Of a DNA stretch of 64,000 bases, positions 27,031-37,700 are shown piece by piece. The DNA is taken from NCBI GenBank assembly GCA_018268465.1, contig JAFDWN010000007.1:101722-165721 (forward strand). Direction: 5' to 3'. Below the pieces are notes generated by a model that saw only the letters and a list, made by a program, of their open reading frames with translations, did not search any database and was not told where the DNA came from. The translations under genes were made by a program, and so were the position numbers. Within the stretch, counting starts at the first letter, position 1, and every line of letters begins with the position of its first letter. Source of the DNA: Actinomycetota bacterium. Lineage in GTDB: Bacteria > Actinomycetota > Actinomycetes > Mycobacteriales > Mycobacteriaceae.

Positions 27031-28221
27031 ATGACGGTGGAGAGGCTGCGCCCGTACGCGGTGACGGTGTTCGCCGAGATGTCGGCGCGGGCGGCGCGGC
27101 TGGGCGCGGTCAACCTCGGGCAGGGGTTCCCCGACGAGGACGGACCGCCGGAGATGCTCAAGACGGCCGAGAACGCGATCGCCGAGGGCGTCAACCAGTA
27201 CCCGCCCGGGCTGGGTATCGCCCCGCTGCGCGAGGCCGTCGCCGCGCAGCGCAAGCGGCGCTACGGCATCGACTACGACCCCGACACCGAGGTGCTCGTC
27301 ACCGTCGGCGCCACCGAGGCCATCGCCGCCGCCGTGCTCGGCCTGGTGGAGCCGGGTTCGGAGGTGATCCTCATCGAGCCGTTCTACGACTCCTACTCCC
27401 CCGTGGTGGCCATGGCGGGCTGCCGCCGGGTGACGGTACCGCTGGTGCCGGACGGGCGCGGGTTCGCCCTCGACATCGACGCCCTGCGCCGCGCGGTCAC
27501 ACCGCGCACCCGTGCGCTGATCGTGAACTCGCCGCACAATCCGACCGGCATGGTGCTGCGCGACGCCGAACTGGCCGCCATCGCCCGGATCGCCGCCGAC
27601 GCCGATCTGCTGGTCATCACCGACGAGGTCTACGAGCATCTGGTTTTCTCCGATCCTCCCGGCGTACGGCATCTACCGCTCGCGGGATATCCGGGTATGG
27701 CCGAGCGGACCGTCACCATCTCCAGTGCGGCCAAGATGTTCAACTGCACCGGATGGAAGATCGGATGGTCCTGCGGCCCTGCGGATCTCATCAGTGGGGT
27801 GCGCGCGGCCAAGCAGTATCTGAGCTACGTCGGCGGGGCGCCGTTCCAGCCGGCGGTGGCCCGGGCACTCGACACCGAGGACGACTGGGTGGCGGCGCTG
27901 CGGGATTCGCTGCAGGGCAGGCGCGATATGCTCGCCGCGGCGCTGACCGACATCGGCTTCGACGTCCACGACAGCTCCGGCACCTACTTCCTGTGCGCCG
28001 ACCCCCGGCCGCTGGGCTACCACGACAGCACCGCGTTCTGCGACGAGCTGCCCGAGAAGACCGGGGTGGCCGCGATTCCGCTGTCCGCGTTCTGCGACCC
28101 CGGGGGCCCGTCGTTCGACGCGTGGAATCACCTGGTGCGCTTCACCTTCTGCAAACGCACCGACACCCTGCGCGAGGCCGTCGCCAGACTGTCGACGCTG
28201 GGAGACGCGGCCGGCCGGTAG
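27031..28221 (+). CDS. class I/II PLP-dependent aminotransferase (DapC-like)
   Basis: 396 aa. Fold-type I aminotransferase of the kynurenine/methionine aminotransferase group: NLGQGFPDEDGPPEML, the PLP-anchoring VNSPHNPTGMVL, DEVYEHL and the Schiff-base lysine in SSAAKMFNCTGWKIGW (Lys about 230). M. tuberculosis Rv0858c, annotated as the N-succinyldiaminopimelate aminotransferase dapC, is in the same neighbourhood, and this is its likely counterpart; true substrate range is uncertain. ATG 27031 is the first start giving a protein-like N terminus. Next gene 37 bp downstream. Confidence 0.88.
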   Translation: MTVERLRPYAVTVFAEMSARAARLGAVNLGQGFPDEDGPPEMLKTAENAIAEGVNQYPPGLGIAPLREAVAAQRKRRYGIDYDPDTEVLVTVGATEAIAAAVLGLVEPGSEVILIEPFYDSYSPVVAMAGCRRVTVPLVPDGRGFALDIDALRRAVTPRTRALIVNSPHNPTGMVLRDAELAAIARIAADADLLVITDEVYEHLVFSDPPGVRHLPLAGYPGMAERTVTISSAAKMFNCTGWKIGWSCGPADLISGVRAAKQYLSYVGGAPFQPAVARALDTEDDWVAALRDSLQGRRDMLAAALTDIGFDVHDSSGTYFLCADPRPLGYHDSTAFCDELPEKTGVAAIPLSAFCDPGGPSFDAWNHLVRFTFCKRTDTLREAVARLSTLGDAAGR

Positions 28222-28257
28222 TTGGGCATCGCAGCGGTGCGGGGTAGCGTCGGACGG

Positions 28258-29964
28258 GTGAATGCCAAGGCGCAGGCGGGCTACACCGTCGGCGATTATC
28301 TGCTGGATCGGCTGGCCGAACTGGGCGTGACCGAGATCTTCGGTGTGCCCGGCGACTACCAGCTGGAATTCCTCGACCATATCCTGGCCCATCAGCGGGT
28401 GCGCTGGGTCGGCGCCGCCAACGAACTCAACGCCGGCTACGCCGCCGACGCCTACGGGCGGCTGCGTGGAATGGCCGCGCTGGTGACCACATTCGGAGTC
28501 GGGGAACTCTCGGCGGCCAATGCGATCGCGGGCAGTTACGCCGAGCATGTACCCGTCGTGCACATCGTCGGCGCACCCTCGAAGGACGCCCAGGGCGCCC
28601 GGCGCATCGTGCACCACACCCTCGGCGACGGCGACTTCGAGCACTTTCTCCGGATGAGCCGTGAAATCACCTGTGCACAAGCAAATCTGGTGCCCGCGAC
28701 GGCCACCCGCGAGATCGACCGGGTGCTCTCGGAAGTGCGTGAGCAGAAACGTCCCGGCTACCTGCTGCTGGCCACCGACGTCGCCCGCTTCCCCGTCGAA
28801 CCGCCGCCCGCCCCGCTCGCGCGCTACACCGGCGGCACCAGCCCGCGGGCGCTGTCCCTGTTCACCGAGGCGGCGGCCGAACTGATCGGCGACCACCGGC
28901 TGACGGTGCTCGCCGACCTGCTGGTGCACCGCCTGCAGTGCGTCGACGCACTGGATGACCTGTTGGGTGCCGACGTCGTACCGCACGCGACCCTCATGTG
29001 GGGTAAGAGCCTTGTCGACGAGAGCTCGCCGAATTTCTTGGGCATCTACGCCGGAGCGGCCAGCGACGAACCGGTGCGCAGGGCGATCGAAGAGGCGCAG
29101 GTGCTGGTGACCGCCGGGGTCGAGTTCACCGATATGGTCAGCGGGTTCTTCAGTCAGCGCATCGATCCGGCCCGCACCATCGACATCGGCCCGGTCCAGA
29201 GCGTCATCGCCGGACGGGTGTACGCGCCGCTGGACATGGCCGCCGCCCTCGGCGCCATCACCGTCATCCTCACCGAACGCGGCGTGACCTCCGCGCCGTT
29301 ACCGGCCGTCCCGGTGCCGGACCGCGGTCCCGCCCCCGCGCGCGATAGCGCGTTGACGCAGGAAGCGTTGTGGGACAGGCTCGCCGAGGCATTGACACCC
29401 GGCAACGTGGTGCTCGCCGATCAGGGCACCTCGTTCTACGGGATGGCCGGTCACCGGCTGGCCTCGGGGGTCAGCTTCATCGGACAGCCGCTGTGGGGTT
29501 CCATCGGCTACACGCTGCCCGCCGCGCTCGGCGCCGCGCTGGCCGACCGGGACCGCCGCACCGTCCTGCTGATCGGGGACGGCGCTGCGCAATTGACGAT
29601 TCAAGAACTCGGCAGCTTCGGCCGCGAAGGCCTGGCACCGGTCGTCCTGGTCGTCAACAACGACGGTTACACGGTCGAACGTGCCATCCACGGGGAAACC
29701 GCGTACTACAACGACATCGCGGGCTGGCGGTGGACCGATCTGCCCGCGGTGCTCGGGGTGCGCGATGCCCTGGTGTTCCGGGTGACCACCTACGGCGAGC
29801 TCGACGATGCGCTGGCGGCGGCGGAGTCCGCCAAGGATCGGCTGGTCCTCGTCGAGGCGGTGGTGCCCCGGATGGACATCCCGCCGCTGTTGGCCGAGCT
29901 CGCGCAGTCGGCCTCGGCGGCCAACGCCGGAAAACCCTCAGCGGTGGGCGCTAACCCTTCTTGA
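28258..29964 (+). CDS. kdc: alpha-keto acid decarboxylase (thiamine diphosphate)
   Basis: 568 aa. Non-oxidative decarboxylase turning branched or aromatic 2-oxo acids into aldehydes. N-terminal Pyr domain with [15 protein letters not shown] and the cofactor-activating Glu in [16 protein letters not shown]-terminal PP domain with [15 protein letters not shown] and [10 protein letters not shown] forming the GDG-NN metal/ThDP motif. Close along its length to mycobacterial Kdc (Rv0853c) as I recall it. The start is GTG 28258, right before the conserved [15 protein letters not shown]. The product aldehydes could be substrates or products of dehydrogenases nearby, but no direct link is shown. Confidence 0.93.
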   Translation: MNAKAQAGYTVGDYLLDRLAELGVTEIFGVPGDYQLEFLDHILAHQRVRWVGAANELNAGYAADAYGRLRGMAALVTTFGVGELSAANAIAGSYAEHVPVVHIVGAPSKDAQGARRIVHHTLGDGDFEHFLRMSREITCAQANLVPATATREIDRVLSEVREQKRPGYLLLATDVARFPVEPPPAPLARYTGGTSPRALSLFTEAAAELIGDHRLTVLADLLVHRLQCVDALDDLLGADVVPHATLMWGKSLVDESSPNFLGIYAGAASDEPVRRAIEEAQVLVTAGVEFTDMVSGFFSQRIDPARTIDIGPVQSVIAGRVYAPLDMAAALGAITVILTERGVTSAPLPAVPVPDRGPAPARDSALTQEALWDRLAEALTPGNVVLADQGTSFYGMAGHRLASGVSFIGQPLWGSIGYTLPAALGAALADRDRRTVLLIGDGAAQLTIQELGSFGREGLAPVVLVVNNDGYTVERAIHGETAYYNDIAGWRWTDLPAVLGVRDALVFRVTTYGELDDALAAAESAKDRLVLVEAVVPRMDIPPLLAELAQSASAANAGKPSAVGANPS

Positions 29965-30391
29965 GCGTCATCACCCGGGTGCGCAGCCCGTCGGTGGCGG
30001 TGTCCATCGCGCCCTTGAGTGCACGTTTGAGCAGGAACCCGGGCAACGGCACCAGCGGGTCGACGGCCAGGTCGAACCTGACATGGGTCTGCCCGCCCCG
30101 CGGGGTCAGTGTGTAGGTGGCGTCCTGGGCCTTCAGCTGACCCGCGGACACCAGCGACCAGCTGACCGTGTTGTCCCCCCAGCGGTAGGAGACGACCTGG
30201 TCGTCGGTGATGCCCACCGACTTGACGGTCATCTTCACCTGGCGGGGCCGCCCGTCGTCGTGGCGGTCGAGCACCTCGACCCGCTGTTGCGCCGACGACC
30301 ATTCGGGGGTCGACTCCACGTCGGCGATGACGTCGAGGATCTCCGCCGGTGTCGCGTCGATGTCGACCTCGCGGGTGTCACTGATAGCCAT
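29951..30391 (-). CDS. SRPBCC/START-like (polyketide cyclase-type) protein
   Basis: 146 aa. Starts [26 protein letters not shown], the mark of the mycobacterial SRPBCC (MRP/cyclase-like) family, whose hydrophobic cavity binds lipids or polyketides. M. tuberculosis has several such genes (Rv0854, Rv0856, Rv0857) beside kdc; only one copy is here. It is convergent with kdc and their ends overlap by 14 bp. Ligand unknown. Confidence 0.88.
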   Translation of the reverse strand: MAISDTREVDIDATPAEILDVIADVESTPEWSSAQQRVEVLDRHDDGRPRQVKMTVKSVGITDDQVVSYRWGDNTVSWSLVSAGQLKAQDATYTLTPRGGQTHVRFDLAVDPLVPLPGFLLKRALKGAMDTATDGLRTRVMTLKKG

Positions 30392-30449
30392 GGCACGTGA
30401 CCCTAGCGGGTCGACCGCATGCGTTGGGGGCGTTGCGATCAGCGGCCGG

Positions 30450-30746
30450 TCACTCCGGCCATCCGTTGTCCAGGATGGTCGAGACGAAGTCGTCGCGGAC
30501 GAAGTCCGGGTCGAAGTGTTCGAGCACGTCGGTCTCCACTCCCGCTGTCACCAGCGCGATCTCGGGGTCGAGGTATTCCGGGACGCCGGGTGTGGTGTGC
30601 AGGGCGATCGCCAGCCACACCTTTCGGGCGGCGTCGTCGCCGAAACCCCTCTGCCGAAGGAAGTCTCGGGCGGCGTTGGCACCGTCGACCTCGAATCGCA
30701 GCATCGAGTCGCGGTAGCCCTCGGTCAGCCCGATGTCGTGGAACAT
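30450..30746 (-). pseudogene. HD-domain phosphohydrolase, 5'-truncated
   Basis: 98 codons from ATG 30746. It begins in the middle of an HD domain (MFHDIGLTEGYRDSMLRFEVDG), lacking the first His helix and ~90-100 N-terminal residues that cyanamide-hydratase-like HD proteins have. An in-frame TGA lies nine codons upstream, so the missing part cannot be recovered by another start. The C-terminal half (AIALHTTPGVPEYLDPEIALV...) is intact. Most likely a decayed gene; the break coincides with the start region of the divergent GlxA-type gene. Confidence 0.7.
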
Positions 30747-30815
30747 CGCGCCGGCACCGCCACGACCAGGTCAGATCCGCCGTTCATCCCACAGATGGCG
30801 ACATAGCATGGGCGG

Positions 30816-31775
30816 GTGGTCGAACGGGTCGTCGTGATGGTGGTCTTCGACGGGATGAAGCTGCTCGACCTGGCCGGACCCGCCGAGGTTTTCGCCGAGG
30901 CCAACCTGTTCGGCGCCGCCTACCGGTTGATCGTCGCGTCGGTGGACGGGTCGGATGTGGCCACGTCGATCGGGGTGCCCTTCGCGGTGTCCGCACGCAT
31001 CGATTCGATCGAAACGGCCGACACCGCGATGGTGTCCGGCGGCGACGAGCTGATCGGCCGGCCCATCGACCCGGCGCTGGTGGCGGCGCTGACCGGGTTG
31101 TGGCCCAGGGTGCGGCGGATGGCGTCGATCTGCACCGGGACGTTCATCCTGGCCAAGGCGGGCATTCTCGACGGCCGCCGGGCGACCACACACTGGCGTC
31201 ACGCCGCCTTGTTGTCGCGCGCATACCCACAGATCACCGTCGAACCCGACGCGATCTTCGTCCAGGACGGCGATGTGTACACCTCGGCGGGGGTGTCGGC
31301 GGGCATCGACTTGGCGCTGGCGCTGGTCGAGGACGACCACGGCCCCGAGCTGGTCCGCGAGGTGGCGCGCTCGCTGGTGGTCTTCCTCAAGCGCGCGGGG
31401 GGGCAGTCGCAGTTCTCCGCGCTGGTGGAGGCGCGGCCGCCGCAACGGTCGGAGCTGCGTGCGGTCACCGACGCGGTCGCGGCCGATCCCGCGGCCGACC
31501 ATGACGTGGCGGCGCTCGCCGCGCGAGCGTCGATGAGCACCCGCCAGCTCACCAGGCTCTTTCGCGCCGAACTGGACACCACCCCGGCCCGTTACGTCGA
31601 AACGGTACGCATCACGGCCGCGCGCGCCGCCCTCGACGCGGGACGTCCGGTGGCCGAGGCCGCCCGGCTTGCCGGATTCGGCAGTGCGGAAACGATGCGG
31701 AGGGTGTTCGTCGCCACCTTGGGCGTCTCCCCGCGGGCCTACCGCGATCGGTTCCGCTCGACGTTGCGGGACTGA
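30816..31775 (+). CDS. GlxA-family AraC-type transcriptional regulator
   Basis: 319 aa. N-terminal DJ-1/PfpI-like domain (about 1-165) starting VVVMVVFDGMKLLDLAGPAEVF with the nucleophile-elbow Cys in SICTGTFILAKAG; C-terminal AraC double helix-turn-helix (about 215-310) with ASMSTRQLTRLFRAELDTTP and AARLAGFGSAETMRRVF. Regulators of this type respond to small metabolites or stress. It may control the downstream UBP zinc finger gene (23-bp gap), in the same direction. Confidence 0.9.
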   Translation: MVERVVVMVVFDGMKLLDLAGPAEVFAEANLFGAAYRLIVASVDGSDVATSIGVPFAVSARIDSIETADTAMVSGGDELIGRPIDPALVAALTGLWPRVRRMASICTGTFILAKAGILDGRRATTHWRHAALLSRAYPQITVEPDAIFVQDGDVYTSAGVSAGIDLALALVEDDHGPELVREVARSLVVFLKRAGGQSQFSALVEARPPQRSELRAVTDAVAADPAADHDVAALAARASMSTRQLTRLFRAELDTTPARYVETVRITAARAALDAGRPVAEAARLAGFGSAETMRRVFVATLGVSPRAYRDRFRSTLRD

Positions 31776-31798
31776 CCGGCCCACTAGGCTGAACCGCC

Positions 31799-32152
31799 AT
31801 GAGCACCGTCATCGACCCCGCCGTCCCGCCGAGCGGAACGGGATGCGTGGAATGCGACGCCGTCGGGGGCTGGTGGGTGCATCTGCGCCGCTGCGCCACC
31901 TGCGGGCACATCGGCTGCTGCGACGATTCACTGGCCCGCCACGCGTCGGCGCACTGGCGCGAAACCGGGCATCCGATCATCCGCTCGTTCGAACCGGGTG
32001 AGGACTGGTTCTGGGATTACGGCACCGACGCGTACTACGACGGGCCCGACCTGGCGCCGCCGCAGTCCCGCCCGGCGCAGGAGACGACCCCGGGACCGCG
32101 GGGCAGGGTGCCCCGCGACTGGGCCGAACAGCTTGCACGTCGCGGCATCTGA
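31799..32152 (+). CDS. UBP-type zinc finger protein
   Basis: 117 aa. Zf-UBP domain: Cys/His pattern GCVECDAVGGWWVHLRRC, CATCGHIGCCDDSLARH and ASAHWRETGHPI gives the C-C-C-C-C-H-H-H metal set of ubiquitin-binding fingers, which bacteria use for unknown purposes. The tail (about 85-117) is Pro-rich. Small Actinobacteria proteins like this are common and often follow redox or AraC genes. Confidence 0.88.
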   Translation: MSTVIDPAVPPSGTGCVECDAVGGWWVHLRRCATCGHIGCCDDSLARHASAHWRETGHPIIRSFEPGEDWFWDYGTDAYYDGPDLAPPQSRPAQETTPGPRGRVPRDWAEQLARRGI

Positions 32153-32163
32153 GCCGAGGCACG

Positions 32164-33738
32164 TCAGCGCGCGTCGGCCAGCGCCGCCTTGGCCGCGTTG
32201 TACCCCGGAATGAAGGTGATGCCGGGACCGCCGTGGCAGCCGGCGCTGCCAAGGTAGAGCCCGGCGACCGGGAGCGGTTGGTCGACATAGCCTCTGGGGC
32301 CCGGGCGGTTCGGCCCCATCTGCTCGGGGTGGATCAGACCGTGGCAGTAGTCCCCGCCCGGCGCACCGAACATCGTCCCCATGTGACGGGGGGTGAAGGT
32401 GGTGCGACGGATGATCAGACTCTCGAAATCGGGTGCCAGCCGGGTGATCTTGTCGACGACCCGCCGTCCCATCTCCACCTTCATATCGCCGTAGCCGGAG
32501 CCGCCGTCCCCGGTCTGGTCCTCGATCGGGAACCACAGCGAGAAGGCCGACGCGGCGTGTTTCCCGGGCGGGGCGAGCTGCGCATCGTGGGCGGACGGAA
32601 TCTGCAGCGCGACAGCGGGATCGGCGGGCACGATGCCCCGCCTGGCGTCCTGCCACTGCTGTTGGAGTTCTTCGGGGGTGCTGAAGATGCCGATGGCCGC
32701 CTGCATGGCGGGATCGTTGAGGATGCCGTAGGGCTCGGCGAACGTCGGGATGTCGTCGAGGGCGAAGTGCATCTGCAGGTAGCTGCCACGGTGGTCGATC
32801 CGCCCGAAGCGGTCCCGGATCTCGCCGGGCAGGGCACCCGGGTCGATGAGTTTGGTGACCGTCATATCCGGTGCCACACCGGAGATGACGATGGGCGCGC
32901 GGAGCGTGGAGCCGTCTTCCAGGCGCACGCCGGTGACCCGCCCGTCGCCGACGAGGATCTCCTCGACCTTGCTGCGCAGCCGGATCTCGCCGCCGGCCTC
33001 CAGCAGCAGCGCGCGCAGGTGATCGGTGAGCGCGCCGATCCCGCCGCGCAGCTTCTTCATCAGCACGGCATCCTCGTCGGGTACGGCGAGTCCGTACGCC
33101 AGGGCGGCCGCGCTGCCCGGGGTGGCGGGGCCGCGGTAGGTGGTGTTGACGGCCAGGAACGCCAGCATGCCGCGCAGGGCGCCGTGTTTCTCCCGGTCGG
33201 GGAAGTACCGGTCCAGCACGTCGCTGACTGACCCGAAGAGCATGTCGGTGATCGCCGAGCGCTCCAATTCGTTTCTCGCACAGGCATACATCTCATCGAG
33301 GGTGCGCGGTGGCAGGTCGGCGTCGAACCGGCCCATCGCCCGCGTCGGCCCCAGACTCCAGGCCATCAGCCCGGCCATGCCGTTCACGGCGTCGGCCCCG
33401 TGCACGTCGTTGAGGTGGGTGAGCAGCTTCATCGGATCGGTGTAGTAGACCACCGGGTCGTCGCCGACGCCGCGGGTCGACACCGACATCACCTCCAGGT
33501 CCACCGTCGGCAGCGTGTCGAGCCCGAGTTCAGCGCTGACGGTTCGCGAGGTGGGGAACTGCAGGGAGCCGGCGATCTCGAACCGGTAGCCGTCGAACAG
33601 CTCGACGGTGGAGGCCATCCCGCCGGCGTAGAGCTTGGAATCCAGGCATACGGTGCGCAGACCGGACCGCTGCAACAGTGCCGCCGCGGTGAGTCCGTTG
33701 TGACCGGCCCCGATGACAATCGCGTCGAAATCCGCCAT
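32164..33738 (-). CDS. phytoene desaturase/CrtI-like FAD oxidoreductase
   Basis: 524 aa. N-terminal FAD-binding dinucleotide fold AIVIGAGHNGLTAAALLQRSG with a downstream acidic residue, and a C-terminal FAD segment GLYLGSAGCHGGPGITFIPG. This belongs to the NAD(P)/FAD-dependent CrtI/pyridine-disulfide-like PDCD/retinol-saturase group rather than to a carotenoid operon: no crtB or crtE is near. A perfect 24-bp palindrome lies 25 bp upstream of ATG 33738, and a TetR gene is next upstream, so expression is probably repressor-controlled by an unknown hydrophobic ligand. Confidence 0.88.
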   Translation of the reverse strand: MADFDAIVIGAGHNGLTAAALLQRSGLRTVCLDSKLYAGGMASTVELFDGYRFEIAGSLQFPTSRTVSAELGLDTLPTVDLEVMSVSTRGVGDDPVVYYTDPMKLLTHLNDVHGADAVNGMAGLMAWSLGPTRAMGRFDADLPPRTLDEMYACARNELERSAITDMLFGSVSDVLDRYFPDREKHGALRGMLAFLAVNTTYRGPATPGSAAALAYGLAVPDEDAVLMKKLRGGIGALTDHLRALLLEAGGEIRLRSKVEEILVGDGRVTGVRLEDGSTLRAPIVISGVAPDMTVTKLIDPGALPGEIRDRFGRIDHRGSYLQMHFALDDIPTFAEPYGILNDPAMQAAIGIFSTPEELQQQWQDARRGIVPADPAVALQIPSAHDAQLAPPGKHAASAFSLWFPIEDQTGDGGSGYGDMKVEMGRRVVDKITRLAPDFESLIIRRTTFTPRHMGTMFGAPGGDYCHGLIHPEQMGPNRPGPRGYVDQPLPVAGLYLGSAGCHGGPGITFIPGYNAAKAALADAR

Positions 33739-33762
33739 CGCCAGAGGCTGACACGCGGCCGC

Positions 33763-33786
33763 AGTTTTGTCAATATTGACAAAACT
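33763..33786. promoter_or_regulatory. 24-bp perfect palindrome, putative TetR operator
   Basis: Half-site AGTTTTGTCAAT followed directly by its reverse complement. It lies in the 64-bp gap between the TetR gene and the CrtI-like gene, at the latter's promoter. TGTCAATATTGACA-like dyads are known for TetR-family lipid regulators. Confidence 0.75.
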
Positions 33787-33802
33787 TGGGTTTGCCCGAT
33801 CG

Positions 33803-34408
33803 TCAGGCGGTGTCGGTCACCCCGGATCCGAGGAACTCCAGCGCCGCCCGGCACAGCCTGGAGAGTTCCGGCAGCGACCGTGGCTCGCCCAGCATCCACA
33901 TCTCCATCGCGCCGAACACCGCCGCGGCGATACAGCGTGCGGTGACGGTGATGCGCAGCGCCTCATCGGATCCCGGCGCGATGGCGTGGCGCCGCGCCAG
34001 ATGTTCCTGCACCGCCTCGGCGAAGTCGGCCTCGACCTGGCGGATGTGACGGACGATGCGTCCCTGGTCGAGTTCCTGGGCGCGCAACGTCGCGATTTTG
34101 GTGACGGCTTCCGCATCGTAGGGCGCGGCGAGGATGGCCGACTGGACGGCCTCGATGATCGATTCGTCCGGGGAGGTGTCGGCGAGCGCGGCCCGGAACC
34201 ACCGCAGGCTCGCATCGTAGTCGGCGAACAGCAAATCGTGCTTGGACGCGAAATGCCGGTAGAACGTGCGAAGCGACACCCCGGCGTCGGCCGCGATCTG
34301 TTCGGCCGACGTGTCCTCGACCCCCTGGGCGATGAACCGCACCAGCGCCGCCTGCCGCAGCGCGTCACGGGTTCGCTCGCTGCGAGCCGTATGTGCCGGC
34401 CTGGCCAT
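33803..34408 (-). CDS. TetR-family transcriptional regulator
   Basis: 201 aa. TetR HTH: TRDALRQAALVRFIAQGVEDTSAEQIAADAGVSLRTFYRHFASKHDLL split over helices 1-4 (about 10-58), then a ligand domain with ARCIAAAVFGAMEMWML. It precedes the CrtI-like gene in the same direction, with the palindrome between them, so it probably represses that gene. No second copy of the palindrome is seen at its own promoter. Confidence 0.92.
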   Translation of the reverse strand: MARPAHTARSERTRDALRQAALVRFIAQGVEDTSAEQIAADAGVSLRTFYRHFASKHDLLFADYDASLRWFRAALADTSPDESIIEAVQSAILAAPYDAEAVTKIATLRAQELDQGRIVRHIRQVEADFAEAVQEHLARRHAIAPGSDEALRITVTARCIAAAVFGAMEMWMLGEPRSLPELSRLCRAALEFLGSGVTDTA

Positions 34409-34704
34409 CCGGGTAACCTACCGCACCCGCGCCGGCCGCGCGGCCGCGCGCGCATCGGTGCGCCATGATCCCGGGCACATCGCCGCGAGGTGCGCTGGAT
34501 CGTGCATCCACCTCGCGATCCGCGCGCCACGAGACTGAGAGTTTTCCGCCAATTCGCTGGGAATTGACTGTGAGCTCTGGGTCTCAATCCCTCTGAGCAG
34601 CAACATCGTTGGCGCCGCGCGAGATGTGGCGGGGATTACAGCCCCACTCGTGAATGTTTGGCCGCGCGGATCCGTCTAACCGTTATCGGCGAAAGGCGGC
34701 CATC
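34409..34704. other. divergent intergenic region TetR/carboxylic acid reductase
   Basis: 296 bp. Contains a 9-bp hairpin (34484-34492 with 34509-34517) and a small dyad CAATTC-GCTGG-GAATTG at 34550-34566. GAAAGG at 34691-34696 is the ribosome site of the reductase. I see no coding region and no clear sigma-A promoter. Confidence 0.4.
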
Positions 34705-37700
34705 GTGACCAGTGACGTACAGCATGACACCAGCGGCCTGCGGGACCTTGGCGGGTCCGCGGAGGACCGGTTCGCCCACCGCGTCACGGAACTGTACGCC
34801 GGCGACGCCCAGTTCCGCAGGGCCAGACCGATCCCCGCGGCCCTGGAGTCGGCACGCAGGCCCGGCCTGCGGTTGGGGCAGGTGCTGCAGACCTTCGCCG
34901 ACTGGTACGCCGACCGTCCCGCACTCGGGCAGCGGGCCACCGAACTCGTCACCGACCCGCAGACGGGGCGGACCACATCACGGCTGCTGCCGACGTTCGA
35001 GACGATGAGCTATCGCGACGTGTGGTCGCGGGTCACGGCCATCGCCGCGGGGCTGCGCACCGACCCGACTTTCCCGATCGCCCCCGGCGACTTCGTCGCC
35101 ACCGTCGGATTCGCCAGTGCCGACTACCTCGTCATCGACCTGGTGTGCGCCTACCTCGGGTTGGTCTCGGTTCCGTTGCAGCACAACGCACCTGCCTCCA
35201 GACTGGGGCCGATCATCGCCGAGTCGCAGCCGCGCGTGGTGGCTGTCAGCGCCGAATACCTCGACCTGGCAATCGAATCGGTGCTGGCATCCGGCCGGAC
35301 ACCGGATCTTCTGGTGGTATTCGACCATCGCCCGGCGATCGACGACCACCGCGAGAACCTGCAGCGGGCCCGCGACACGCTGGCGGCCGCCGGGATCTCG
35401 GCCGTGGTCCATACGATCGACGAGATCGCCACGCGCGGTGAGCAATCCGCTGGCGAACCACCATACACGGGAGGAAGCGACCAGCGCCTGGCGATGGTCA
35501 TGTACACCTCGGGTTCCACCGGAACGCCCAAGGGCGCCATGTTCACCGAAGCGACGATGACCACCCTGTGGACCTCCCAGTTCGTCTCCGACATCCATCT
35601 CCCGGTGATCAACGTGAACTTCATGCCGCTGAATCACCTCGGCGGCAGGCTACCCCTCGTCTCGTCGTTCCAGACCGGCGGAACCAGCTACTTCGTCCCC
35701 GAATCGGATCTGTCCACGCTGTTCACCGATTGGAATCTGGTGCGGCCCACCGAGTTGGGACTGGTGCCGCGCGTGGTGGACATGCTCTTCCAGCGTTACC
35801 GCGGCGCCGTCGATCAGCGGGTGGCGGCGGGTATGGCCGAAAGCAGCGCACAGGCCCAGGCCGCAGCCGAGATTCGCGACCGGGTGCTGGGCGGCCGGGT
35901 GGTCGGCGGATTCGTCAGCACCGCGCCGCTGGCCGGCGAGATGAAGGCATTCCTGGACACCGTGCTCGATATCCACGTCGTGGACGGCTACGGATTGACC
36001 GAGGTCGGCGCGGTGCTGCGGGACGGTGTGGTGACGCGTCCCCCCGTGGTCGACTACAAGCTGGTCGACGTGCCCGAGCTGGGTTACTTCCGGACCGACA
36101 AGCCTTATCCACGAGGCGAACTGCTGGTGAAGACCATGACGGCCACACCCGGTTACTACCGGCGGCCCGATACGACGGCCGCTGCGTTCGACGCCGACGG
36201 CTACTACCGCACCGGCGACATCATGGCCGAGATCGAGCCCGACGTCCTGGTATACGTCGACCGGCGTAACAACGTGCTCAAACTCGCACAGGGCGAATTC
36301 GTCGCCGTGGCACGATTGGAGGCCGTCTTCGCAGGCGCGCCGCTGGTACGGCAGATCTTCGTGTACGGCAACAGCGAACGCGCCGCCCTGCTCGCCGTCA
36401 TCGTGCCCACCGCCGCGGCGCTCACCCGGTTCGCGGGCGACCCCGACGGGCTGCGGTCCGCGTTGAGCGAGTCACTGCAACGCACCGCCAAAGACGCCGA
36501 GTTGCAGTCCTTCGAGCTGCCTGTCGACTTCATCGTCGAGACCCAGCCGTTCAGCACCGACAACGGTCTACTGTCCGGTGTGGGAAAGTTGTTGCGCCCC
36601 AATCTCAAAGACCACTACGGCCCACGGCTGGAACAACTCTACGACGATATCGCCGCCGCCCAGGTCGATCAGCTGCGGGCCCTACGGCAATCGGCGGCCG
36701 ACCGGCCCGTCGTCGAGACCGTCACACGCGCCGCCGGCGCGATCCTCGGAACCGCGGAGGTCGACCCCGAAGCCCACTTCACCGACCTGGGTGGGGACTC
36801 GCTGTCGGCCCTGACATTCTCCAACCTGCTCACCGACGTGTTCGGCGTCGAGGTGCCCGTCGGGGTGATCATCAATCCCGCGAGCAATCTGTCCGACCTG
36901 GCCGACCACGTCGCCGCCCGGCGCGGTTCGGGCGCCAAGCGACCCACGTTCGCCAGCGTGCACGCCGGACCCGACGGGCTTGCGCCCACCGAGGTGCGGG
37001 CAGCCGATCTGACCCTCGGCAAGTTCCTGGACGACACGACGCTGGCCGCCGCCCCCACCCTGCCCCGCGCCACGGGCGAACCCGACATCGTCCTGCTCAC
37101 CGGGGCCAACGGTTGGCTGGGCCGGTTCCTGGCGCTCGAATGGCTGGAGCGCCTCGCGCGCCGCGGCGGCACGCTGGTCGCGGTGGTGCGGGGCCGTGAC
37201 GACGACGAGGCGCGGGCCCGGCTCGACTCCGCATTCGACAGCGGCGATCCCGCGCTGCTGCGCCGCTACCGCGAACTCGCCGACGGTCATCTGGAGGTGC
37301 TGGCCGGCGACATCGGTGAGCCGAACCTCGGGTTGGACACCCAGACCTGGCAGCGGCTCGCCGAGCGCGTCGACCTGATCGTGCACCCCGCGGCGCTGGT
37401 CAACCACGTCCTGCCGTACAGCCAGCTGTTCGGGCCGAACGTGGTGGGCACCGCCGAACTGATCCGGCTGGCACTGACCACCCGCATCAAACCGGTCACC
37501 TACCTGTCGACGGTCGCCGTGGCGATGACCGTCCCGCCGGCCGAGTTCGTCGAGGACGGCGACATCCGCACTGTCAGTGCGGTCAGGCCGATCGACGACG
37601 GGTACGCCAACGGCTACGCCACCAGCAAGTGGGCCGGGGAGGTGCTGCTGCGGGAGGCGCACGATCTGTGCGGACTGCCGGTGTCGGTGTTCCGCTCGGA

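Noticed and set aside
32164-33738. Carotenoid biosynthesis cluster
   Set aside because: The CrtI-like enzyme stands alone; no phytoene synthase, GGPP synthase or cyclase nearby.
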